From the NCBI GenBank assembly GCA_001839685.1, contig MLAK01000678.1, positions 1 to 56,975 of the forward strand: 56,975 nucleotides of DNA. The letters are read 5' to 3'. Below the pieces are notes generated by a model. The model was not told where the DNA came from, did no database searches, and saw only the letters and a list, made by a program, of their open reading frames with translations. Numbering within the stretch: position 1 is the stretch's first letter; each line of letters starts with the position of its first letter. Made by a program: the position numbers and the translations under genes. The DNA comes from Tritrichomonas foetus (Eukaryota; Parabasalia; Tritrichomonadida; Tritrichomonadidae). Shown one piece after another: positions 1 to 9,612 of this stretch.

Positions 1-27
1 GATAAATTGAGCGAAGCGCAATTTATC
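1..27. repeat. Short perfect inverted repeat (hairpin) at the window edge
   Basis: The arms GATAAATTG and CAATTTATC are perfect reverse complements of each other, separated by the 9-base spacer AGCGAAGCG. The spacer is clearly more GC-rich than the surrounding DNA. It sits exactly at the left edge, so it may be the end of a larger dispersed repeat cut off by the window. I cannot tell whether it is a transposon terminus or an isolated hairpin. Confidence 0.5.
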
Positions 28-1396
28 ACAACTGTATACTCTACTGAAAGTAAAAAAAGGTCACTTTTTTATCTTTATATTCTGAACCATAATAGAAATT
101 GAGTATATACCTGGGAATGAATAGGTGTGACTCGTTAGAAGGAATGATAAGAGGAGATAAAACCAAAATAAAAAAAATGGCAAAAATAAAAAATAGAAAT
201 ATCTTGGAAAATTAAATAAATATTTTTTATATATTGTATTAATATATTTTGCTATTTATTATAGATATAGAAATAGATTATATGATAAAAATATAGGCTA
301 ACAAGGAAGATATTTTTGTTTTTAAAAATTTAGTTTCAAGTTTGTTTTTTCAAGAAACCGTCTTACATATTTTTCTCATATGTTGCATACATGCGCAATA
401 ATACATGCTCTATCGAAATCAGAAAAGAAAAATATGGATAGTATCACTATTGAAGAAGTTACGAGTAAATCAATTTTAATGAATACTTTACAACTTTTCA
501 ATAATTTTTTTTATTATATCTTTATCTCAGTGTGTCTTCATTAACTTCGTTCGACTTCAATTTCATATTTTACCTCTGACATAACGTGAATTCAGCATCA
601 AAATATAAAAACATTTTGTAAGAAACGCAATACTTTAAGGTACTCTTTTTCGAACAATCTTAATGATTTTGCTCTTTTCTCGATAATTTGTAGACTCAAT
701 TTTGTTTAATTTTAAATAGATTAAAGACAAATTAAATAAAATGCAGTGAAATCCTCAAATATATGAAGTTAATGATAAATTAACGAGATAAACGAATAAT
801 AAAAAAGCACATTAATAAATATTTGTTAATTCATGATGTTGAGGTAATCAGTGGCTTTAACTCTGTCATAATATATTTATTCAGATAAAGAATGTATATG
901 AAAGAAAAAATGAAAATTTACATGGTTATATAGGAAATATTAGGTTATGAAAATTATTTTCTTAGAGGTATGATTTTATTATAAAAATAGCCTATAAACA
1001 AGGTTTTAAGCCATCAGTGTAAACAAAATTACCGGAAATTCACAATTAGTCATTTTTGGGAGTTTGCCTACCATAATTCGTGATTCCCCCATTCAATTTT
1101 TGAATGACTTCATTGAAACCTTACTCTTAATTGGTGCTGTACAACATTCAAAAATAAAATTGTTTTTAAAATTTATCTGAATAATATCTTCCTAGTATTA
1201 TCATAATATTATTCGGGAATAAGGCTTTGGCTCTAGATTCATCGAGTTTTGACACCTTTTTTTGAAGCTTGCCCAAGGTATTTTAAATACGTTTGTCGGC
1301 AACGCTATTCAAACTTTCGGTAAATTTTGTGGTAATAAAATAATCAAAAAGTTATGATGTATACTGTGAAAAAGTGGATGATGCATCAAAAATAGA
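28..1396. other. Intergenic, no gene seen
   Basis: Very AT-rich DNA with many stops in all frames and no protein-like frame. The last few dozen bases must contain the promoter of the plus-strand gene that follows; a TCA followed by A-rich sequence lies just before its ATG. I see no RNA gene here. Confidence 0.5.
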
Positions 1397-2554
1397 ATGC
1401 TTGTTGTGAAATATAAGATAGAAATTCGAATTCTTCGCATTCTTGTAAATGCACTTCACGTATATCCAAAATCGCAAGTTTGGACAAATGTCGGATGTAC
1501 TGGAATGGTTCCCAACAAAAATCAATGTACGCCTCAAGTTCGAATGAGCGAAGATATTGAATTTAATTTCCCGCTTGAATTTCACGGTTTTACAACAGAA
1601 GCGAACGCATCATACGCATATCTCACATTATCATCGTTTGGGCCAGATGGTGTGTCTCCAGTCAGCCACGGAAGGAGTAAAATCAGATTTTCGAAAATGC
1701 CAAATGATCGAGTTTTCTCAATTCCACTTTTCCACGCCGACATTTCACGGATAAATGAGCGAATTGGATCAGTTTCCCTGCTTGTCCATCCAGTGTACGA
1801 AAATATTTTATTCGATTCTCTCACGCTCGAGCATCAAAACATGCTACGGCAGATTGCATTTGAATATGAGACAAATAATAAAATGACACAGAATACTCAA
1901 GCAAATCCTAATCCACAAAACATCCAAAATCCAATGAATTATAACTCATTAACTCCACCTCCACGAAATTCTTTTCAATATGATCCAAGCATGTGCAATC
2001 CAAACAATGTTTCTGCTGATGCATTTTTAAACCAACTTCCTCAATGCATTCACGCACCACAGTATTCGACTCAACCAATTCCTCAAACATCACGACAAAT
2101 AATTCCACAAGCAATTCAACAACCATCTCCACTCGCAGCCTCACAAACAATCCATCAACAAACAATCCCTCAACAAGCAATCCCTCAAGTTCAACAAAAT
2201 CTAGCATGCGCTTATTGTTCTCAATCTCGCATGTCTCAATTTAATTCAGGCAATCCGTTTTTCCCGCCAGGACAAACAAATGAGTCGAATTTCAATTCAA
2301 ACGCAAATCTGAATCATCCTGTTTATTTTTCAAATAATAGTCATCTTAATCAACAAGGAAATCGATCTCATATCAATCCTCTTCCACCAACGCCAATGCA
2401 GCCATTGGCTCCAAATGTCCAAACACCAACACCAACTAATTCCTCGCAATACGCTATGCCACCTTCACCATCATATTTTACACCACCTGGTAATTCCCAT
2501 TCTCAGCATTCAATTGATCAAGATTTAGGACCCAATCCATATGACGGAATTTAA
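1397..2554 (+). CDS. Unknown protein, possible divergent C2-like N-terminus, Q/P/N-rich tail
   Basis: A 385-residue protein that I do not recognise. The first roughly 165 residues look folded: alternating hydrophobic strands that open with KIEIRILRILVNAL and continue through a block around residues 55-145. The spacing is reminiscent of a C2 or C2-like beta sandwich, but no calcium-binding Asp set is obvious. From about residue 165 to the end it becomes low complexity, rich in Gln, Pro, Asn and Ser, with an IPQ-type run around residues 227-270 and one small Cys cluster (ACAYC). There is no signal peptide or membrane segment, so it is probably cytosolic. The ATG follows a TCAAAAAT motif. Trichomonads carry many proteins made of a C2-like head and a Q/P-rich tail. 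That assignment is tentative here. Confidence 0.7.
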   Translation: MLVVKYKIEIRILRILVNALHVYPKSQVWTNVGCTGMVPNKNQCTPQVRMSEDIEFNFPLEFHGFTTEANASYAYLTLSSFGPDGVSPVSHGRSKIRFSKMPNDRVFSIPLFHADISRINERIGSVSLLVHPVYENILFDSLTLEHQNMLRQIAFEYETNNKMTQNTQANPNPQNIQNPMNYNSLTPPPRNSFQYDPSMCNPNNVSADAFLNQLPQCIHAPQYSTQPIPQTSRQIIPQAIQQPSPLAASQTIHQQTIPQQAIPQVQQNLACAYCSQSRMSQFNSGNPFFPPGQTNESNFNSNANLNHPVYFSNNSHLNQQGNRSHINPLPPTPMQPLAPNVQTPTPTNSSQYAMPPSPSYFTPPGNSHSQHSIDQDLGPNPYDGI

Positions 2555-2832
2555 CCATTCTTTTTGTGTTTTTATATTTTTAAAATAAAAGTCTAATTCA
2601 AAATTTCTATTGGTATTTTTTCATTCATAAAATAACAATACAATATTTGGAAAGAAAACATTTAAATACATAATTGCTTTGATGCTTGAAGAATTAAATA
2701 TCATTTTTTCTTTTATTTGATACCAGTTAACATTTAAACAACGAAACAGTAGTATTATGTTTATAAGAAAGTTATTCAAAATCACAAAGTCTCCAGAAAT
2801 GTAAAATGAAGCTTAAAAAGTTTGTCTTTGCA

Positions 2833-3163
2833 TGAATGATTGATATTTTGATGAATGATTTATGTTTTGATGAATGATTTATGTTTTGNTGAATGATTTA
2901 TATTTTGATGAGTGGTTTATGTTTTGATGAATGATTTATGTTTTGTTGAATGATTTATGTTTTGNTGANTGNTTTATGTTTTGNTGAATGATTTATGTTT
3001 TGTTGAATGATTTATGTTTTGNTGANTGNTTTATGTTTTGNTGAATGATTTATGTTTTGTTGAATGATTTATGTTTTGNTGANTGNTTTATGTTTTGNTG
3101 AATGATTTATGTTTTGTTGAATGATTTATGTTTTGTTGAGTGATTTATGTTTTGATGAATGAA
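2833..3163. repeat. 18-bp tandem array with Ns (minisatellite)
   Basis: About 18 tandem copies of a unit close to TGAATGATTTATGTTTTG. The Ns recur at the same phase, in the pattern gNtgaNtgNttt, about every 57 bases, so there seems to be a higher-order period of about three units. The recurring Ns look like unresolved bases in a collapsed assembly rather than biology. The array lies between the convergent ends of the Q/P-rich gene and CHMP5, about 50 bases beyond the CHMP5 stop. It does not form an open reading frame. Confidence 0.9.
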
Positions 3164-3216
3164 AATGAAAGATTATAAAAATGAAATTTTGTTTTGTTTA
3201 CATAGATATGCTCAAA

Positions 3217-3816
3217 TCAGAAGCGCATTGCGCCAGCTTGTGCCTGTGGTGATTCATTCATAGCTCCACCATCGAGTCCATCAAGGGAGATTGGTGTGTC
3301 GTCCATGGCGAGTGCTTCAAATTCTGCGTCAATTTCATCTTCATCGAAGGTTTCGCCAACACCTTGTGCAAGCATGTCGCTGATCTCATTTGCATCATCG
3401 AGCATGTCTTCCATATCAAACATGACATCATCAACATCGTCAATTTTGATCTGCTTCATTTGCTTCTTCATCACCTCGTTTGAAGCTTTCATAGCGTTAA
3501 CTGTTTGAATGTTAGTTTGAATTTGTTCTTGCGTGAATTGAACTTGTTCAAGATTGAATCTTTGGCCTTCGATCCTTCCTTGCTGGCCTTCGAGCATCTT
3601 CCTTCGCTTAATCAATTGTACAGCACGACGTTTGAGTTGAGGTTGACGAGCACGATTTGCGGGATTCTTCAAATCACGGCTGATTTGGGCAAGTTGGGCG
3701 TTAATGTCTGCGATTTCTTTATCCATATGTTCGCTCTTCTTGCCGAGGACGTTGGTTGTCTCAGAAATGTCTGGAGCTGGAGCTTCTTGTTTCTTTTTTC
3801 CGAAAAGGCGTTTCAT
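3217..3816 (-). CDS. CHMP5: ESCRT-III subunit CHMP5/Vps60 (Snf7 family)
   Basis: A 199-residue Snf7-family protein that acts in ESCRT-III membrane remodelling on endosomes. It starts with MKRLFGKKK, the basic amphipathic N-terminus typical of CHMP5 (MNRFFGK in animals). A long basic helical core follows (residues about 25-130; KRRAVQLIKRRKMLEGQQGRIEGQ), then KQIKIDDVDDVMFDMEDMLD. That acidic helix matches the CHMP5 KQVKIDQIEDLQDQLEDMM segment better than CHMP2, 3, 4 or 6. The C-terminal third is acidic, as expected for the autoinhibitory region, and the length is near the family norm of about 219. A TCATTTTTA Inr ends 19 bases before the ATG. Its usual partners, Vta1/LIP5 and Vps4, are not in this window. 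Confidence 0.93.
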   Translation of the reverse strand: MKRLFGKKKQEAPAPDISETTNVLGKKSEHMDKEIADINAQLAQISRDLKNPANRARQPQLKRRAVQLIKRRKMLEGQQGRIEGQRFNLEQVQFTQEQIQTNIQTVNAMKASNEVMKKQMKQIKIDDVDDVMFDMEDMLDDANEISDMLAQGVGETFDEDEIDAEFEALAMDDTPISLDGLDGGAMNESPQAQAGAMRF

Positions 3817-4308
3817 TTATTTCGTATAAAAATGATGTGAATTGACATTTTCAAGATTTCAGAACGTTGCTTGATGACAGGTAATCATTTGATTCATTTG
3901 AGAAATTTTCCAAAAATTTATATAGAAAAAGTGGTAGAAATATTGACCGGAAATAAAAATGCAGATTTTTTTCAGTCTTTATCTGGCCATCATACCGATG
4001 TTTATTTAACCATATATTGGCCTTGCTTTTTTATGGCAATTCTAATTTTTCAATTTGTCATCGCTTCACCAACACTCTTCTTACATCTTTGACTTCCAAG
4101 TGCATATAATTTCATCTTTTTGATAGGCATTTGAAGCAATTCCAAGAGGACAAAAATATGGAAATCCATTTTCATTGTCGCCCCAACTTTCATACAAAAT
4201 TGTTATCATCATCATCATAATTTTTTGAATATAAGAAGGAGAAATAAAAATAACTCAAATATTTTTTTTTATTATTTCGAATTCTAGAAAAAGTATTGAA
4301 AAATAAAT
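3817..4308. other. Intergenic between CHMP5 and GH30
   Basis: Both flanking genes read leftward. The stretch holds the CHMP5 promoter and the region beyond the GH30 stop. An open frame around 3871-4092 on the plus strand has no ATG/Inr support and a composition like intergenic DNA. Confidence 0.5.
3833..3833 (-). promoter_or_regulatory. Inr-type start site for CHMP5
   Basis: On the minus strand the sequence TCATTTTTATA matches the trichomonad Initiator (TCA+1 then pyrimidine/T-rich). Taking A as +1 gives a 17-base 5' UTR, within the usual 5-40 base range for these organisms. Confidence 0.6.
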
Positions 4309-5694
4309 TTACAATACGAGTGTGTTGAATGAAAGTGCTGGAAGTGTAACTGTGTAGTATTTTTGATTAACTTCGAATGATACTGTTTGTTCGTATTGAG
4401 CTTCATTTCCACAAACGATGACCACTTTTCCATCTGGATTTACGAAGGAAAGAGCCTTGACTGAAACATCGTCATCAACAATTGATCGTGAAATTCCAAC
4501 CTTTGTTGCCCCCTTTTGAACAAAGTGGGAAACGTGCTTAAGAACGTAATATTCTGGTGTGTAACGATATTTCTTGGTCTTTTCGTCAACAACAACCAAA
4601 GAATTTTGAGCCCAGCCCCAACGACTGATTCCTCCTTCGATCAAAGAAGTGTTCCAGTACATGTAAGCTTGAACACCATGATTCAAATAATGGCACATCA
4701 AATTCCATGAATAGACAGCTCCGTCCCAATTATTCTTACCATCGCCACATTCTTGTTCTGTTTGCCAGAGTTTCATGTTTGGATAACGGCGGTGGATTCC
4801 TGGGAGACACTTCTTACCAGCCCATTGGAATCCAATGCCTTCGATGTATTGTGATGATTTTGGATCGTTCAAGATTACATCAACATAACGCTCAAATGGA
4901 CGTTCCATTGTACCGAATAAAACTGAGACATTACGTGATTTCATTTCTGGTCCCAAATATTCACCAACGAAACGATTCAATGATTCGATCTTCCAAACGC
5001 AGCTTGGAAAGACTTGGTTAGAATTGAATTCATTTTGTGGCATAACTGCAAAAATGTTTATGCCTTCAGCTTTATAAGCATCGATGAATTTTCCGAAGTA
5101 TTTTGAGTAGCATTTGAAGTATTCATCATCAATGATGAAGGCATCTTCACCTTCGTCGATTTCATCTTTTTTCTTCAAGTCGTTCTTGTATTGATCTGGG
5201 AACATGTGACCTGAAACTTGGCATGCATAATGATGATTTCTCTTCATCCATTGTGGTGGGCACCATGGTGATGCCCAGATCTTCAATTCTGGATTGAAAT
5301 TAAGAGCCTTATGAATGAATGGAATCAACGTTTCCTTATCGTTGGCAATTGAGAAGTCCTTTAACTCGAAATCTTTGTCGGTTTCATCATATGAGTACCA
5401 GTTTCGTGAGAAGTCGTTGCAGCCCACTGGCATTCTGCAAATGGTGAAATTGGCTCCGCTGTTTGGCTTGAAAAGTTCACTGAAAATGGTGTCTCGTTCA
5501 TCTTCTTTCAAAAGGCCAAGTGAGGTCCATCCAAGTTCATTAAAGCATGTTCCAAATCCTTCGATTGTTTGTTGCTTCTTTTCCTTGTGGATATGGAATA
5601 CTGCATCAACTTCGTTTTCATTGACGGGCTTGCCAGCTTGAACAGCTGGCTGTTGTTCCCATGTTTTGGCTTCAGTTGTTGTTGTCCACGACAT
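4309..5694 (-). CDS. GH30 family glycosidase (glucosylceramidase-like)
   Basis: A 461-residue glycoside hydrolase of family 30, related to lysosomal glucocerebrosidase and bacterial beta-glucosidase/xylanase enzymes. Visible motifs are QTIEGFGTCFNE near the N-terminus, WASPWCPPQWMK (about 140-151), the acid/base Glu in MPQNEFN (E222), and the nucleophile Glu in LWQTEQECG (E313). A small beta domain closes the C-terminus. There is no signal peptide or membrane anchor, so it is predicted to be cytosolic, unlike animal GBA. The enzyme should cleave a beta-linked sugar, but the substrate cannot be read from sequence. The gene is richer in G/C-ending codons than most neighbours, which suggests strong expression. 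Similarity to bacterial GH30 enzymes makes lateral origin plausible. An Inr (TCACTTTTTT) lies 24 bases before the ATG, and the stop reads TAAA, like trichomonad poly(A) signals. Confidence 0.9.
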   Translation of the reverse strand: MSWTTTTEAKTWEQQPAVQAGKPVNENEVDAVFHIHKEKKQQTIEGFGTCFNELGWTSLGLLKEDERDTIFSELFKPNSGANFTICRMPVGCNDFSRNWYSYDETDKDFELKDFSIANDKETLIPFIHKALNFNPELKIWASPWCPPQWMKRNHHYACQVSGHMFPDQYKNDLKKKDEIDEGEDAFIIDDEYFKCYSKYFGKFIDAYKAEGINIFAVMPQNEFNSNQVFPSCVWKIESLNRFVGEYLGPEMKSRNVSVLFGTMERPFERYVDVILNDPKSSQYIEGIGFQWAGKKCLPGIHRRYPNMKLWQTEQECGDGKNNWDGAVYSWNLMCHYLNHGVQAYMYWNTSLIEGGISRWGWAQNSLVVVDEKTKKYRYTPEYYVLKHVSHFVQKGATKVGISRSIVDDDVSVKALSFVNPDGKVVIVCGNEAQYEQTVSFEVNQKYYTVTLPALSFNTLVL

Positions 5695-6366
5695 GCTTGA
5701 GTAAGCTTAAAAAAAAGTGATATGACGGAAAAAGTTTGATCTTCTTTTGAGATAGTGAATTACGAAATAATTCTGTGTATTTTACGGTTATAATTCAAAA
5801 AATTTTGAATGAAAATCGGATGTGACTAACTTTTTCAAAAGAATCACTAAAAATGGTGGATGCATTTCATTATAGAATTGAATAAGTTTCTCTGAAAACT
5901 TAGAGAATTAGAGAAACTGCGGCAACCTTAATGAATAGATGAATACAAACTCATTTCAGGAAAGATAAAAAAATGGTGGATGTGAGATCACTCAAAAGTC
6001 AACAATGATTTTGGATTTATTGAAATTTTATAGAAAAAGTTTGAACGGTGTTGGTGAACAATTCGCCGATTTCTATTGTTTTGAGCCTCTAAAAATCTTT
6101 AATAATGTAACAATGAGAGATACTAAAGATATATGAGGTTAAATACTTACATTGAAAGAAAATGTGAAATAATTGGAAATGACCATCCAAAATACCTTAA
6201 AATTATGAAATTTGCTTATATATTTCCATAATTTAGTGAAAATGAATGAATGCTGGTCTATTCGATTATATTAAAAATAACATCACTTATAATGTGGTTT
6301 GAATGATCATGAAGCTAAATGCGAAATAGAAAAATTACATAATTTGATGATGAATACAAACATTTA
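5695..6366. other. Intergenic between GH30 and TTLL
   Basis: Contains the GH30 promoter at its left edge and the TTLL 3' end at its right edge. The phrase AAAATGGTGGATG occurs twice (near 5850 and 5972), but I see no larger repeat and no gene. Confidence 0.5.
5718..5718 (-). promoter_or_regulatory. Inr-type start site for the GH30 gene
   Basis: TCACTTTTTTTTAAGC on the minus strand, with A+1 here, gives a 24-base 5' UTR before the ATG. It fits the TCA+1-YWYT style of Initiator. Confidence 0.55.
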
Positions 6367-8193
6367 TTAAGTGTTCATACAAAATAAAACAGGCTTGACC
6401 ACTTGTCTTCCAATAAATGGTTGTCTCGGTCTTCTTTCAGATTTGACTCGACTGGGTACAACAACCTCGGATTGTTTTGGCTTCTTAGGATTTGGTTTCC
6501 CCGTTATTAACCATATCTTTTCTTCAATATTTAGACTTTTGGCTTGAGATGATTGTTTTTGCATAATTTTAATTCTTTCACGTTCTTCAGAATCAATAAT
6601 AGGAATACCAGGTTCACTTTGAAAAATGTTTATTGCTGTTTTACTGTCATCTTCTTGTGATACTTGCCTTCTCTGAATTTGTGATGATAATTTCTGAACT
6701 CGTGTTACTTTTTTTGTTGGTTTTTGAACAATGTTTGTCGTTATTTTTCTTTGTGGTTGTTTCTGTACATTCGATAAAGGTGTTGTAGTATCTGTAGAAA
6801 ATGGTGGTCTTTTCTTAGATTGAGATTTTAACATTTCAATTTTAGCTTTTTGTTCATTTTCACGAATTTGTTGTAAAACCGCTTCTTTTCTCGCTCTTGA
6901 AGCGACAGTTTCAACAGCAGCACCTACTGGAGTTTCTTTAGCTTGTGCTAAAACAGAATCCATAACAGAAGTAACAATGTTATTCTCATAAAGTGGATAA
7001 AGTTGTCTCCAATTTGTAGTTTTCGCAATTTCCGATTCTTTTTCTGGACTAAAAAGTGATCGAATTGGAATATTTGTTGTTCCACTAATTCTTTTTTGTG
7101 TTTCAGCTTTCTGTCTATTTGTAACCATTTTTTTGAAATTTGGATTTAATGCGATGATTTTTAGTGTTCCACTAATTACAGATAATTTTAATTCTGAATC
7201 AAATTTTGAATCACATGTTAAAGATGGCATACAATTTACTTCAATTAACCATGGATTTAACTTTTTATCAATCATAATGTCAAATCCTAAAATTTCGAAA
7301 CATCGAGATTTTCCATCATTAGAAGATATTGCTGTATGATAATTATTGGCCAGAAAAGGTTGAACAGAAGCTATTGTTAATCTAATAATATCATCTATTT
7401 TGTCCTGGAGTTGTTTTGTTGAATGTCCCATTTTTTCTATTTCATTGAAAACACTAGAAAGCGACCGTTTACTGCCTGAATCACTATCATTGTTGGCTTG
7501 AAAGTGATCGTTCTTTTTATTTAAAGAATAATTTGTTAAATGAGAAAAAACTTGGTCCAGATTTGAACCTCGAGGCTTGACGTATTTTTCTGAGCAAAAT
7601 CGGGCCATCCCTTCTTTGTGAATATATATTCGTAAAGGATCGACTGATGTTAATAATGCGTATATTCTGAGATCAAATTTGTAGCCGTCGATTAAAAATG
7701 GTTTAATATATTGTTGAGCAACAGCTGCTTCGAAATAATCTTCGAGCTGTTCTGGATTTTGTACTAATATAATGCCTTTTCCTTGAGCACCTGCATCGGG
7801 TTTAATAATAAACGTGCGCTTTTTACGTTTAGGAATTGAAAGCATGAATCCTTTGAGATCATTGAACTGTCCTGGAAGCAAAAAAGTTCGTGGATGAAAT
7901 TTGTATATTTCTGGCATGTATCGGGCCATTCTTTCAATGTTCCTTGCAAGCTCAACTTTTCGAGATATTGACCAAATTGCAGGGAAGTGATTATAGAATT
8001 GCCATGGCTCTAGCGATGATGCAATGTCCATTTGGCCGCCTCCATCATACCAAAATAAAAGCGCTTTTGTATCTGATTCGGTGATTTTGAATCCTGCTTC
8101 TTCGACACACTGACGAACTGATGTATAGTGAGTGTTTGTGAGATTCGCCCAGACATATTTTTGCGTAGGCTTTGAGGGTTTCTTTTGCTTCAT
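6367..8193 (-). CDS. TTLL-type tubulin ligase (probable polyglutamylase)
   Basis: A 608-residue member of the tubulin-tyrosine-ligase-like family, which ligates Glu or Gly to tubulin tails using ATP. The ATP-grasp core spans roughly residues 15-350. It shows FIIKPDAGAQGKGIILV (nucleotide loop), YKFDLRIYALLTSVDPLRIYIHKEGMARF, FSHLTNYSLNK, and the metal-binding end FDIMIDKKLNPWLIEVN. The KFDLRIY and HLTNYS signatures and overall pattern fit the glutamylase group (TTLL6/9-like) rather than TTL proper. The tail (about 380-608) is basic and Gln/Lys-rich, as in tubulin-binding regions of glutamylases. The frame stays open upstream to 8268, but that extension begins at TTG, so I use the first ATG (MKQKKPSK). 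An Inr-like TCATTTC lies about 40 bases upstream. Likely substrates are the axonemes or the pelta-axostyle. Confidence 0.9.
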   Translation of the reverse strand: MKQKKPSKPTQKYVWANLTNTHYTSVRQCVEEAGFKITESDTKALLFWYDGGGQMDIASSLEPWQFYNHFPAIWSISRKVELARNIERMARYMPEIYKFHPRTFLLPGQFNDLKGFMLSIPKRKKRTFIIKPDAGAQGKGIILVQNPEQLEDYFEAAVAQQYIKPFLIDGYKFDLRIYALLTSVDPLRIYIHKEGMARFCSEKYVKPRGSNLDQVFSHLTNYSLNKKNDHFQANNDSDSGSKRSLSSVFNEIEKMGHSTKQLQDKIDDIIRLTIASVQPFLANNYHTAISSNDGKSRCFEILGFDIMIDKKLNPWLIEVNCMPSLTCDSKFDSELKLSVISGTLKIIALNPNFKKMVTNRQKAETQKRISGTTNIPIRSLFSPEKESEIAKTTNWRQLYPLYENNIVTSVMDSVLAQAKETPVGAAVETVASRARKEAVLQQIRENEQKAKIEMLKSQSKKRPPFSTDTTTPLSNVQKQPQRKITTNIVQKPTKKVTRVQKLSSQIQRRQVSQEDDSKTAINIFQSEPGIPIIDSEERERIKIMQKQSSQAKSLNIEEKIWLITGKPNPKKPKQSEVVVPSRVKSERRPRQPFIGRQVVKPVLFCMNT

Positions 8194-8766
8194 CTGAGCG
8201 AAAAAAAATTGTTTCGAAATGCAAAAAGATTCTGAAATGAAAGCCGTTATTCGGAATTCTTTCAACAATTTGATTGTGAAGAAACTTTTTGACTATAATC
8301 TTTCTTTTTGAATTGAAAATCACTCAATTTTAATAAACTTTTGAATCAAAGTTTTGATATATGGTTTTGAATTATTAAATGGTTTAGATCCGAAACTTTT
8401 CTGCGAATAATTGGTCATAATCTTGATTGTTGAATTTGCACATGTCACATTAGAAATAAATGTGAAAAAACTGCAACATATCTAATCGCATTCTCATTTT
8501 CATTTTAGTGGATAATGTAAAAACAAATCAATTTTGACATATACGCGAGTTTCCTTTTTAATAATTCCATTCCATCTCAATTATTATCGTATAAATCTAA
8601 ACTATTCAAATTGGTGAATTCACTATAGAAAAAGTTATCTATTCACTTCATCTAAAATGATTTTGAAGTCTTATCTGATCGGTTCATTTCAATTAGTGTC
8701 CATATAAAAATTCAATTTCCATACATTTTGAATGACGATTTTTCATATCATTTTTATTTTTGAAAG
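8194..8766. other. Divergent intergenic region (TTLL / flavoprotein)
   Basis: This 573-base stretch separates two divergently read genes and must hold both promoters. Inr-like motifs lie close to each ATG. I see no other element. Confidence 0.5.
8750..8750 (+). promoter_or_regulatory. Inr-type start site for the flavoprotein gene
   Basis: TCATTTTTATTTT is a near-ideal Initiator. With A+1 here, the 5' UTR is 17 bases long. Confidence 0.65.
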
Positions 8767-9414
8767 ATGTTGAAGAGAGTGATTGGTATCAATGGAAGCC
8801 CAAGAAAAGGATGGAACACAGATCTACTTGTTCAAAAAGTTCTAGAAGGTGCCAAACAAGCAGGTGCAGAAACAAAATTGATTCAAATTTCAAGTTTCAA
8901 AAACGTCAATCCATGCCAAAGTTGTCTTGTTTGTAAAAAAGGTAAAGGATATGAAGGTCATTGCACAATTAAAGATGATTTGACCCCTGTTTTAGAAGAA
9001 ATCAAGCAGAACGCAGATGCTTTAGTTATTGGCTCACCAATTTATTGGGGACTTCCATCAGCAGCTATTCACAACTTACTTGAACGTTTATGGTTTTCTA
9101 GTTATGCCTATCGTAAAGAAAATCCAAATGTTTTAGGTAAAACTCTTCCAACTGCTTATGTTTGGACAATGAATGTTCCAAAGGACGTTTCTGATATGAT
9201 GTATACATCACTTTACAATCATGTAGATCGAGTTACAAACATGATATTTGGTCGTTGTGAAATGATGCATGCATACAATACAACACAAGTCAAAGACTAT
9301 TCCAAATATGACATGTCAATTTTTGATCCAGAAGTGAAGAAGAAAGCACGTGAAACACAATTTCCTAAAGATCTCCAACAAGCATTTGAACTTGGTCAGA
9401 AACTCGTTAAATAA
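8767..9414 (+). CDS. Flavodoxin-fold NAD(P)H:FMN reductase, iron-sulfur flavoprotein-like
   Basis: A 215-residue protein of the NADPH-dependent FMN reductase / iron-sulfur flavoprotein group. The N-terminus IGINGSPRKGWNT is the FMN phosphate-binding loop, and ALVIGSPIYWGLPSAAIHNLLERL is the second flavin-contact segment. A compact cysteine cluster (C50, C53, C56, C66; CX2CX2CX9C) sits after strand 2, before the KDDL motif. In Isf proteins a similar cluster binds a [4Fe-4S] centre. In many clostridial relatives the role of the cysteines is unproven. Trichomonads have laterally acquired hydrogenosomal Isf enzymes that reduce oxygen and nitroimidazoles. This one has no obvious presequence and may be cytosolic. 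The stop reads TAAATCC, fitting a TAAA poly(A) signal. The flavoprotein call is firm; the metal centre is an inference. Confidence 0.88.
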   Translation: MLKRVIGINGSPRKGWNTDLLVQKVLEGAKQAGAETKLIQISSFKNVNPCQSCLVCKKGKGYEGHCTIKDDLTPVLEEIKQNADALVIGSPIYWGLPSAAIHNLLERLWFSSYAYRKENPNVLGKTLPTAYVWTMNVPKDVSDMMYTSLYNHVDRVTNMIFGRCEMMHAYNTTQVKDYSKYDMSIFDPEVKKKARETQFPKDLQQAFELGQKLVK

Positions 9415-9612
9415 ATCCAAAATATCATTTACTTTTTTTATTCATTGTTTTTTTAATGTTATTTGTCAGATAATGTTATTGGATTTCACTAATTTCTGAA
9501 ATACTTCTACATTTAATTAAATGGGATTTGAACACTCAAGAAGTTTCATTGGAACAACATAAAGCTGACAAATGATGTAACTTATTGACTTAGTTTAATA
9601 TATTTAATAGAA

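Noticed and set aside
2833..3163. CRISPR-like array
   Set aside because: The units are contiguous without unique spacers, and the host is a eukaryote; it is a simple tandem repeat.
8194..8268. 25-codon extension of the TTLL gene
   Set aside because: It starts at TTG; eukaryotic nuclear genes use ATG, and MKQKKPSK follows shortly.
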